Assembly: GCA_017520845.1 (NCBI GenBank)
Contig: JAFXEU010000071.1
Coordinates: 1 to 45,247 of the forward strand
Direction: 5' to 3'
From: Kiritimatiellia bacterium
GTDB taxonomy: Bacteria > Verrucomicrobiota > Kiritimatiellia > RFP12 > UBA1067
Length of the DNA: 45,247 nt
Shown here in pieces: positions 39,937 through 45,247 of this stretch. The notes beneath the pieces are model-generated. The model did not search any database, was not told the DNA's origin, and worked only from the letters and a program-made list of their open reading frames with translations. Made by a program: the position numbers and the translations under genes. How positions within the stretch are numbered: position 1 is the first letter of the stretch; the number at the start of each line of letters is the position of its first letter.

Positions 39937-40650
39937 TCACCACTTGTCGTAGTGAATCTTGGACAGATTCCACTTATCCTTAACTGGAGGATTCTCTGCT
40001 GGGTAGCCGACGGGAATGACGTTGAGCGGCATATAACCATCGGGTATGGACAAAATCTCGCGGACTGCGGCAACACGCTCTTCGCCAGGATAAACGCCCG
40101 TCCAAACAGCTCCCAGCCCTTGAGCATGCGCGGCAAGAAGAAGATTCATGGCCGCCGCCGAACAGTCGTGGATCCAGTATTCCTTGCCGCGTCCAGGCAA
40201 CCCGTTGTCAAGAGAACCGCAAACGACAATCGCAAGTTTCGCGCCGTTGCCAACGCGCGAATAAGGAAGCCGCTCGGCGAGCAGCGCCAGTTTCGCCGGA
40301 TCCTTCACGACAACAAACTCCCACGGACGCTTATCCATCGCCGATGGTGCACTCATCGCGGCACGCAGCATCTTCTCTACCTTTTCGTCCTCGACAGGCT
40401 TGGACGGGTCAAACTTTCGGATCGATTTTCGCGTTGAGATCGCGGTCAGAACATCCGGTCCATTCTCCTTAACTGCATCAACGCCCTCGCCAACGCCGGA
40501 GAAAAATTCAGTTGCGCCCTTACCGACAAGGTCGCCGCTCTTGCGCGCGACCTTGCGTCCAATATCCTCCGCCTTGTCGCAGCCGCAGATGACAACCGAC
40601 AATCCCGCCACTAAGACAAATATCCTTGGAAAACCTGTAAACCTGATCAT
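39937..40650 (-). CDS. Nitroreductase-family protein with a lipoprotein signal
   Basis: A 237-residue protein. The N-terminus IFVLVAGLSVVICGCDKAED is a lipoprotein signal, followed by a linker of about 50 residues (KVARKSGDLVGKGATEFFSG). The nitroreductase domain starts at about residue 68: VLTAISTRKSIRKFDPSKPV, the phosphate-binding Arg/Ser block, then MSAPSAMDKRPWEFVVV, WIHDCSAAAMNLLLAAHAQG, LGAVWTGVYP and a closing VIPVGYPAENPP. These are the canonical FMN-binding motifs. FMN-dependent reductases of this family are normally cytoplasmic, so a lipid-anchored, probably periplasmic copy is unusual. ATG at 40648-40650 with AGGAGGT 6 nt upstream. Likely flavin-dependent reduction of quinone- or nitro-type substrates; physiological partner unknown. 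Confidence 0.8.
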   Translation of the reverse strand: MIRFTGFPRIFVLVAGLSVVICGCDKAEDIGRKVARKSGDLVGKGATEFFSGVGEGVDAVKENGPDVLTAISTRKSIRKFDPSKPVEDEKVEKMLRAAMSAPSAMDKRPWEFVVVKDPAKLALLAERLPYSRVGNGAKLAIVVCGSLDNGLPGRGKEYWIHDCSAAAMNLLLAAHAQGLGAVWTGVYPGEERVAAVREILSIPDGYMPLNVIPVGYPAENPPVKDKWNLSKIHYDKW

Positions 40651-40693
40651 ATCAAACCTCCTTTGTTTTGCTGAAACCATCGTCGACATCAAC

Positions 40694-40703
40694 ATTATAC
40701 CAC
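40694..40703 (-). promoter_or_regulatory. Extended -10 promoter of the nitroreductase gene
   Basis: Minus-strand TTGTGG-TATAAT (TATAAT at 40694-40699), about 45 nt upstream of the start codon. Confidence 0.5.
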
Positions 40704-40824
40704 AATTCATTCAGATTGCGACTGATTGGTTTTTACAGCCAGTGTTTGTGCGATTTTAAATTGTCATCTCCAAAAGTAAATGCAAGTTCCACTTGCATTT
40801 ACTTCCTAAGTTTATTGAGTAGTA

Positions 40825-42222
40825 TTATTTCAATGGGGAGTCCTCCAAGCTATTATTCCCTTCGCATGTCCTTTTATCTGCAAAGACACGCAAACCTGTA
40901 TCATTAAATTTATCATGAGGGAAGGGTATACGTTCATTTCCATACCATTCCCTGTCCGAGGTATACGATCCTCCGCGCACATATCGATCGAACCCGAAAC
41001 TGTCAGATGTATATTCCCAAACATTCCCTATCATATCAAATAACCCAAAGCTATTAGGCAATCGCATCCCAACATTGTGCGTTTGGTTTGAACTATTAAA
41101 ATCCAACCATCCCTTCTTCTCCAAATCCTTCTCACTTTCGGTCAGTTGAGTCAATATATCACTAGTCCCAAAACATATAAACATCCATTCATCATAACTC
41201 GGCAACCTAAAATGAAGACCGGCCGATCCAACCTCGGGAAAGGAATTAAGAACACTGATAAAATGGCGACAATCTATCCAACTGACATTCTCGACAGGCT
41301 TGTGCGGCCCCTTCTGTTTTGAAGGATTACTGCCCATTATCGCCTCCCATTCCCACTGCTGCACTTCGAATCTACATACACAATAGTTCTTTCCTTGAAT
41401 CTCAACCATATTTGAAATGATATTTAGCACCGCTTTTTGCGCATCGTCACCATATCGAACAAACCTTGATGAGCCGCAATCTTTCTTAATCTTAAACAAG
41501 GTGTAAAAACGATCAGGCGGCCAAGCCTCGTCATCACAGTCGAAATTTCTAAATTCAACATTTGCATACGACACATCTATACGAGATTTATCGTCTGTTT
41601 TCCGCCTCTCGCCGCTATTGGACAGCATATCCTCAACTTTTGTCAATCTATACATCGGCAGCGAAAACACGCCATCTTCATATCTGTAAAACTCGTAACT
41701 ATGAACAATATCCGACGACAACAAACGATCAGTTTCATCGTATAGCTCAACAGAGACAGAGAAATCTTCTAATCTTCCTTCTTCTACCGTTCTGTCAAAA
41801 CGCCGCAATTTCTCCTCTACCTCAGCCGGAAAATCAAAAACGCTTCCAGCAATGATTCTGCTGTTCATTCTCGGTTTGTCGACAATATACTCACTTGCCC
41901 CAGCGTTATCCAAAATCTGCCTGGCCTTGATTCTCCAATTCGAATACGCGTGCTCGTCAATATACAATATAATCCTATCTCGAATCGATTTTGATTGATA
42001 ATCACAATGAAAGCTCAAGGAGCGCCCCGCCTCGTCACACTCCAAATCGGAGAGAATCATTTCCTTGAAGTTCTCTTCATCATAAAAGGAATGCCAAACA
42101 GCCTTGTACGCCTCAACAATCGCAGACACCTTTTCAGCGCCGATTAGCGTACTATGCGGACTTTCAACAGCCAGTCGGCATCCGCAGACAAGCATTAACA
42201 GCGTATAAATTAGTGTTTTCAT
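40825..42222 (-). CDS. Lipoprotein with an FGE-sulfatase (SUMF1-like) domain
   Basis: A 465-residue protein. Signal MKTLIYTLLMLVCGC with a lipobox-like Cys at about 15. Residues 20-250 are of unknown fold. The FGE/C-type-lectin domain starts near 290: NMVEIQGKNYCVCRFEVQQW, SNPSKQKGPHKPVENVSWID, LHFRLPSYDEWMF, NSFGLFDMIGNVWEYTSD, RYVRGGSYTS and GLRVF. These are standard FGE blocks, but the Cys pair needed for formylglycine formation is not apparent, so a structural or ligand-binding role is more likely than sulfatase maturation. The last codons (GNNSLEDSPLK) come from a family-3 repeat (40830-40854). Two mini-ORFs (MQKMEV and MNSLEKKA) precede the start, and the second ends in an ATGA overlap with the ATG at 42220-42222. 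Operon with the small membrane protein and lipoprotein upstream. Confidence 0.7.
   Translation of the reverse strand: MKTLIYTLLMLVCGCRLAVESPHSTLIGAEKVSAIVEAYKAVWHSFYDEENFKEMILSDLECDEAGRSLSFHCDYQSKSIRDRIILYIDEHAYSNWRIKARQILDNAGASEYIVDKPRMNSRIIAGSVFDFPAEVEEKLRRFDRTVEEGRLEDFSVSVELYDETDRLLSSDIVHSYEFYRYEDGVFSLPMYRLTKVEDMLSNSGERRKTDDKSRIDVSYANVEFRNFDCDDEAWPPDRFYTLFKIKKDCGSSRFVRYGDDAQKAVLNIISNMVEIQGKNYCVCRFEVQQWEWEAIMGSNPSKQKGPHKPVENVSWIDCRHFISVLNSFPEVGSAGLHFRLPSYDEWMFICFGTSDILTQLTESEKDLEKKGWLDFNSSNQTHNVGMRLPNSFGLFDMIGNVWEYTSDSFGFDRYVRGGSYTSDREWYGNERIPFPHDKFNDTGLRVFADKRTCEGNNSLEDSPLK
40830..40854 (-). repeat. Family-3 repeat overlapping the FGE-like gene's stop region
   Basis: Minus-strand AATAGCTTGGAGGACTCCCC then ATTG. 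A decayed hairpin variant; it encodes the final residues of the upstream protein. Confidence 0.5.
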
Positions 42223-42305
42223 GCTTTTTTCTCTAACGAATTCATCTAGACTTCCATTTTTTGCATTTAATTAATTTCCAAGGAACCGTGAACAGTTTAT
42301 CAAAT

Positions 42306-42476
42306 TCAGATTAGACAAGACCCTCGCAAACCGTAACGCTTCGCGGCAGATTTAAGCCGAACCAAAGCGTGAGAAAAGACAACAAAGAGAAAAAAAACAG
42401 ATAAAACCACCAACGCGAAAAAAAAGGCTCTCATCAAGAACCAGTCTAATACTTCTTTAGCAGCCTCGATATTCAT
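42306..42476 (-). CDS. Small single-pass membrane protein (56 residues)
   Basis: Not a long ORF but convincing. The translation is MNIEAAKEVLDWFLMRAFFF then ALVVLSVFFLFVVFSHAL, a basic tail VRLKSAAKRYGLRG and SCLI. One strong transmembrane helix (about 15-38) with a positively charged C-terminal side suggests an N-out/C-in orientation. ATG at 42474-42476 lies 40 nt after the stop of the lipoprotein gene; the Shine-Dalgarno is weak (AAAGA). I do not recognise the family. It fills the apparent gap between 42222 and 42517, with only about 80 nt left over before the FGE-like gene. Confidence 0.55.
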   Translation of the reverse strand: MNIEAAKEVLDWFLMRAFFFALVVLSVFFLFVVFSHALVRLKSAAKRYGLRGSCLI

Positions 42477-42516
42477 TTAATAAATCTTTAAAAATTTCAA
42501 ACTCTCTTTGGCAATG

Positions 42517-43038
42517 TCATAAACCCGCCTCGTCGGATTCCCGTTCTGCCAGATACCAAACATCTCTGATATCAACAATAACTTTTTCAGATGGCAAATA
42601 GATAACCCAAACAAGGTCTCCGACCTTAAAACGCTTGATTGAACGAACTCCATGCTTATTCACCGTAATCAATATTTTTTGCGACATTCCCCGAGGAGCT
42701 TCGTCCAAATCTATATAATAATCAAAAAAGCAATTAATGCTTTGTTCGTTAAAGAAACAACCACGTTTTTTAACTGCTGAAACCCGGCCTGTTAGCACAA
42801 GTTGTTCCTTTTCGGAAAACAACGGTTTTTCTGTGCTTTCGAGGACAAAATTATCTGGAAGTGTTATATTGTCAGGATTGCCCGCATCTGCAATGATCTT
42901 ATCAAGGTTTGTTTCTACCGCCCAATGCGCATCTGACAACAAAAATGAGCATACTGCATTTTCAGGACTTGTCCTGCACCCCAAACACAAGAAGCAAAAA
43001 CTCACCAATGCTCCAATTATGCGACTATCAACCCTCAT
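42517..43038 (-). CDS. Lipoprotein of unknown function
   Basis: A 173-residue protein with a lipoprotein-type signal (IIGALVSFCFLCLGC). The mature part has GRVSAVKKRGCFFNEQSINC then FFDYYIDLDEAPRG and FKVGDLVWVIYLP, an all-beta pattern with two Cys, possibly an OB- or SH3-like fold. I cannot name a family. The start is ATG 43036-43038, whose ATGA overlaps the TGA of the upstream leader ORF; a Shine-Dalgarno AAGGAGG lies inside that leader. An in-frame ATG 36 nt upstream belongs to a different context and is rejected. First gene of an operon with 42306-42476 and 40825-42222. Confidence 0.6.
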   Translation of the reverse strand: MRVDSRIIGALVSFCFLCLGCRTSPENAVCSFLLSDAHWAVETNLDKIIADAGNPDNITLPDNFVLESTEKPLFSEKEQLVLTGRVSAVKKRGCFFNEQSINCFFDYYIDLDEAPRGMSQKILITVNKHGVRSIKRFKVGDLVWVIYLPSEKVIVDIRDVWYLAERESDEAGL

Positions 43039-43148
43039 AAACCCTCCTTGCGATAGGATCCAAGAAACCCCCATTGGTGGGGTGAAATCATTTTACAACC
43101 CTCCGTTCTTTGGAAGTTATCAGAGATTTTTGGAACAGCCATCTTCAT
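43035..43148 (-). CDS. Upstream leader ORF of the lipoprotein gene (cassette d)
   Basis: A 37-codon ORF whose start (43146-43148) lies about 10 nt after the -10 box, and whose TGA overlaps the lipoprotein ATG. It contains ISDNFQRTEGCKMISPHQWG, the counterpart of cassette b. An internal ATG (43089-43091) has Shine-Dalgarno GGAGGG, and GGTTG/CACCCC could pair weakly around it. Confidence 0.55.
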   Translation of the reverse strand: MKMAVPKISDNFQRTEGCKMISPHQWGFLGSYRKEGL

Positions 43149-43157
43149 CACTACGCA

Positions 43158-43200
43158 ATTATACCACTTCTACTCATAAAATAAAAGCGCGGCACTCGCA
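43158..43200 (-). promoter_or_regulatory. Family-2 cassette (d) promoter and terminator half
   Basis: TATAAT at 43158-43163, preceded by AGTAGAAGTGG and, further upstream, GCGAGTGC-CGCGCTTTTATTTT, a decayed terminator hairpin placed 10-40 nt after the AbiEii-like stop codon. Confidence 0.6.
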
Positions 43201-43213
43201 CCTGGAATTATAT

Positions 43214-44038
43214 TCACGCATTATCTATCTTCTCAATCAACTCATTCGCCCATAAAACAGCTTCATCTACTGTATTCAGAACCGGCAAAGAACCTTTCTG
43301 TTCTTCATATACACGATCCCATACCTCCCCTTTTACTATTATGGGCGGCCATGCATGTACTTTTCGATACTTAAAAAGCTGACGACACAACTCGGCAACA
43401 ATACTCAATTCCACGATATCATTTGCCATTATGAGTTGCAAATCTATCAAATCGTGAGCTCGTTTGCTATGTGGCGCGCTTACCCCATGCAATTTTTGTG
43501 CCACTTGATATTCGAGCCTCATTGCAGGAATAGGATGTGGCGATTCCATCGCAAGAAAATCAAATAAATCACTAAGTTCCCTCGGGGCATCAATTTCATC
43601 GTACCCATCAGCGTCACCTATCTCGTTATGTCCAATTTCCAATTGCACCGTATACCAAGGGCGACCTAGATACAGAAGTTTCACTTCGCAAGGCTGCATC
43701 ACATAGTCAAACGGGATTCCTCTAGGTGTTGCTTGCCTTAATATCTTGATACTTCCCGTAAAACCATTCCATCCCTTCTCTAATTTGGGATTTAAATCAT
43801 TTAGAAAATCTTCAAGACTTGTAGTCCAAGCAGTATCAAGATCAAGTGTAACACGGGTCATTTTCGCACCATAGCGAAACTTCAATCCACTTCCGCCTTT
43901 TACAACACCTTTCCCAAGCATCTGCGCAACTATGGCATTCGCCATCAAGTTACGAAGTTCATTAGCCTTAACAATGTTTCCTGCAAATCGTTGAATCGCC
44001 TTATCAAGATTAGGCCTGGAGTTTGGCACATTCTTCAT
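43214..44038 (-). CDS. AbiEii-family nucleotidyltransferase toxin
   Basis: A 274-residue protein of the AbiEii (nucleotidyltransferase AbiEii/AbiGii) family. KGGSGLKFRYGAKMTRVTLDLD (about 48-69) carries the expected GG(S/T) and Arg-x-x-x-D-x-D core. A later SKRAHDLIDLQLIM stretch contains the KxxD-type motif (Arg/Lys..Asp-Leu-x-Asp-Leu). PHPIPAMRLEYQVAQKLHG is the conserved block preceding it. The family forms type IV toxin-antitoxin pairs linked to phage abortive infection, in which the toxin transfers nucleotides to tRNA or a related target. ATG at 44036-44038 overlaps the upstream antitoxin gene by 29 nt. Confidence 0.82.
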   Translation of the reverse strand: MKNVPNSRPNLDKAIQRFAGNIVKANELRNLMANAIVAQMLGKGVVKGGSGLKFRYGAKMTRVTLDLDTAWTTSLEDFLNDLNPKLEKGWNGFTGSIKILRQATPRGIPFDYVMQPCEVKLLYLGRPWYTVQLEIGHNEIGDADGYDEIDAPRELSDLFDFLAMESPHPIPAMRLEYQVAQKLHGVSAPHSKRAHDLIDLQLIMANDIVELSIVAELCRQLFKYRKVHAWPPIIVKGEVWDRVYEEQKGSLPVLNTVDEAVLWANELIEKIDNA

Positions 44039-44540
44039 CTGTTATCAATCCTTTCTCGTTCGCCTTCAATGCTGCCTCGGCAATTCTATCGCCTTCAATA
44101 GCACCTTCATTTTTTGCAGCAACCAATGCTTCAAAGATGGGTTGACAAGGTATCCCCTCGTACCCTTCGTATTCAATCGTCTGACATGAAGTCCTGTCCT
44201 TTATACGAAATCCACCTGGAAGGCGACGGCGAACACGAGTATCAGTACCAATATAAATCACACCAGGATTAGTCGGCGCAAGGTTCAACATCCCAATAAC
44301 TGATGCGCCTCTGAGATATGCATTATCTCCGACCATCGCCACGCCTATTCCATAAAAATCATTTACTCCTGGCGTATGATGTTTCACCTGATATACTCCA
44401 TGGCAAAGTCGAGTCAACGCCCCTGCTCTTTCCATAGCGACTAAATTCTGTCGCGAAATGCCAAGTTCCTCCGCTTTTGCAGAGGTAATTACGCCAAAGT
44501 TATCTTCGGCAACTCCCCATATTTCATCATACGCTTTCAT
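44010..44540 (-). CDS. AbiEi-like antitoxin / transcriptional regulator
   Basis: A 176-residue protein with an N-terminal winged helix: FGVITSAKAEELGISRQNLV then AMERAGALTRLCHGVYQV, the AbiEi_4-type signature. The central SVIGMLNLAPTNPGVIYIGT matches the family's middle block, and the C-terminus is helical. It should bind its own promoter and counteract the toxin indirectly. The ATG at 44538-44540 is preferred; a TTG five codons upstream is also possible, and no strong Shine-Dalgarno is visible. Promoter-like TGG-TAAATT at 44585-44590. Confidence 0.82.
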   Translation of the reverse strand: MKAYDEIWGVAEDNFGVITSAKAEELGISRQNLVAMERAGALTRLCHGVYQVKHHTPGVNDFYGIGVAMVGDNAYLRGASVIGMLNLAPTNPGVIYIGTDTRVRRRLPGGFRIKDRTSCQTIEYEGYEGIPCQPIFEALVAAKNEGAIEGDRIAEAALKANEKGLITDEECAKLQA

Positions 44541-44584
44541 GTCAAAAGTATTCAATTTCTTTTACAATTTGACCAACACCTTAT

Positions 44585-44594
44585 AATTTACCAT
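44585..44594 (-). promoter_or_regulatory. -10-like element of the AbiE pair
   Basis: Minus-strand TTATGG-TAAATT, about 45 nt upstream of the AbiEi ATG; same TGG context as other promoters here. Confidence 0.4.
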
Positions 44595-44695
44595 AATCAA
44601 AAGCTCGGAGTCAATAACATCTTTGGGGCGAACAAAATAAAACACTTTTTTTTCACTTCACCCAATATTTACGCGGGTCAAATGCGATTTAACAC

Positions 44696-44730
44696 TGTCT
44701 CATTTTGATCGCCCAGGGTGTCTCATTTTG
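44696..44730. repeat. Two direct repeats TGTCTCATTTTG, 23 bp apart
   Basis: TGTCTCATTTTG at 44696-44707 and 44719-44730. The same 12-mer occurs inverted at 38554-38565. Repeated 12-mers beginning TGT at a spacing of about 23 bp look like the multiple terminal repeats of an IS21-type element, but no transposase gene is in the window. Confidence 0.4.
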
Positions 44731-44816
44731 CTCGTTCGCTAACATCACCAGAATCTAAACAACATCCTTCGCTTACTATCAAACATAGGCAGATCCCTTA
44801 CAAAAAAGAACTTCTT

Positions 44817-44867
44817 TCAATATTTTATCAGAAGAATTAATATTATTATGTATAAACGAATTGTCAT
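44817..44867 (-). CDS. Tiny hydrophobic peptide ORF
   Basis: MTIRLYIIILILLIKY, 16 residues, ATG at 44865-44867, Shine-Dalgarno GAGG 7 nt upstream, and a family-2 promoter 60 nt further upstream. Could be a membrane-active small peptide or the remnant of a signal peptide. Nothing else is seen between 44731 and 44816. Confidence 0.35.
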   Translation of the reverse strand: MTIRLYIIILILLIKY

Positions 44868-44975
44868 ATACCCACCTCACATTTTCATTTAATAATGAGC
44901 GTATTGATAATCATTCATCATTACCAATTATACCACTTTAAAGCGTAAAATAAAAGCGCGGCGCTCGCTCAGATT
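44868..44975 (-). promoter_or_regulatory. Family-2 cassette (e)
   Basis: TATAAT at 44927-44932 in TTTAAAGTGG-TATAAT-TGGTAATGATGAATGAT. A short leader ORF (MMNDYQYAHY) starts at once and stops; then an ATGAAAATGTGA and the tiny hydrophobic ORF follow. The terminator half (GCGCCGCGCTTTTATTTT) is at 44950-44965. Confidence 0.55.
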
Positions 44976-45004
44976 TTCTCGCGTCAAATTCTCACTTCAA
45001 AAAG

Positions 45005-45066
45005 ATAATAAAAACGCCGCATTTATCCAATTTTCTATCACTTTTCTCCAATGGGGACAAGCTATT
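45005..45066 (-). repeat. AT-rich repeat block plus short family-3 repeat
   Basis: 45005-45052 repeats 39880-39932. 45048-45066 is AATAGCTTGTCCCCATTGG, placed directly after the stop codon of the hydrolase gene. Confidence 0.55.
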
Positions 45067-45247
45067 CTACTTGTCCGAGTCCACCATTGAGACCGGGACT
45101 CCATCAACAAAACTCTTGATTAGCTCTAAGTAGTTGTCAAAGCCCATGTCGACGACGAGCGTGTTATGGTCGCCGTCTTCGACCGTGACAAAGCGCTTCG
45201 GCTCGTTGGCAAGCTTGAATAGCGCCTGGCCTTGCGAATACGGAATC
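45067..45247 (-). CDS. Alpha/beta hydrolase, C-terminal end only
   Basis: The final 60 residues of a gene entering from the right edge. The visible part IPYSQGQALFKLANEPKRFV then TVEDGDHN is the C-terminal block of BEM46/serine-aminopeptidase-like alpha/beta hydrolases, with the catalytic His in GDHN. Stop TAG at 45067-45069. GC content is closer to the GC-rich genes than to the AbiE region. Confidence 0.75.
   Translation of the reverse strand, partial: IPYSQGQALFKLANEPKRFVTVEDGDHNTLVVDMGFDNYLELIKSFVDGVPVSMVDSDK

Noticed and set aside
42223..42290. Functional leader ORFs MQKMEV and MNSLEKKA before the FGE-like gene
   Set aside because: The last one overlaps the start by ATGA, as in the cassettes, but there is no cassette promoter or Shine-Dalgarno, so chance is likely; noted only in the gene entry.
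25374..45066. Integron attC sites
   Set aside because: No RYYYAAC/GTTRRRY core pair is visible around the family-3 or family-2 repeats, and no integrase gene is present.
1..45247. tRNA or rRNA genes
   Set aside because: No cloverleaf with a TTCRANNC-type arm or rRNA core was recognised by eye; a dedicated scan could still find one.

Overview
The window looks like a chromosomal piece of a PVC-group bacterium, most likely a Kiritimatiellae/Lentisphaerae-type carbohydrate degrader from gut or rumen. This is inferred from gene content, not from a marker gene. Supporting signs are large secreted proteins of the DUF2341/LamG/beta-helical passenger type, secreted glycosidases (GH27-like, two large GH42-like proteins, a GH28-like protein), a sialate O-acetylesterase, a CE7-type esterase, an M60-type peptidase and a XylR-like AraC regulator. 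Nearly every gene is on the minus strand. The one clear exception is the regulator at 20368-21570.

Layout. 1-1223: partial MATE transporter. 1256-1967: ParE/RelE-type toxin and RelB/DinJ-type antitoxin with an autoregulatory promoter/operator. 2000-21673: GC-rich glycan-utilisation block with a GH27-like enzyme, two paralogous secreted adhesin-like proteins sharing a duplicated promoter region, a CE7-like esterase, two GH42-like proteins, a sialate esterase and the divergent regulator. Its intergenic gaps hold a hairpin repeat (family 1). 21686-28360: mosaic of AT-rich accessory genes (secretin-like protein, DUF4143 ATPase, unknown secreted protein) with one GC-rich GH28-like gene. 28360-38254: von Willebrand A protein, M60 peptidase, discoidin/LamG-like surface protein, SGNH hydrolase and a 1002-residue surface protein. 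The last two genes carry nearly identical structured 5' leaders. 38450-38890: an unusual non-coding array of dyads about 22 bp apart. 38890-45247: AT-rich accessory genes (small secreted proteins, lipoprotein nitroreductase, FGE-like lipoprotein, small membrane protein, AbiE-type toxin-antitoxin, and the end of an alpha/beta hydrolase).

How it works together. The 2-21 kb block reads as an extracellular glycan-degradation regulon: the regulator senses a sugar and the secreted enzymes release galactose, acetyl and uronic-type residues. The 28-38 kb block (M60 peptidase, SGNH hydrolase, surface adhesins) fits mucin or other glycoprotein attack. Four very large secreted proteins from both blocks end in the same short tail, G-x-x-I-x-[VI]-R or close to it, which suggests a shared sorting or anchoring route.

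The most interesting material is non-coding. (i) A terminator-promoter-leader-ORF cassette occurs upstream of at least four AT-rich genes; each upstream ORF ends on or within two bases of the next start codon. (ii) A roughly 95-nt candidate structured RNA starts at a strong promoter in two copies, and their few differences respect the proposed fold. (iii) The family-1 hairpin repeat has ends identical to the Shine-Dalgarno and anti-Shine-Dalgarno sequences. (iv) A phased dyad array lies at 38.56-38.84 kb. Function assignments rest on motifs I can see; no database search was possible.
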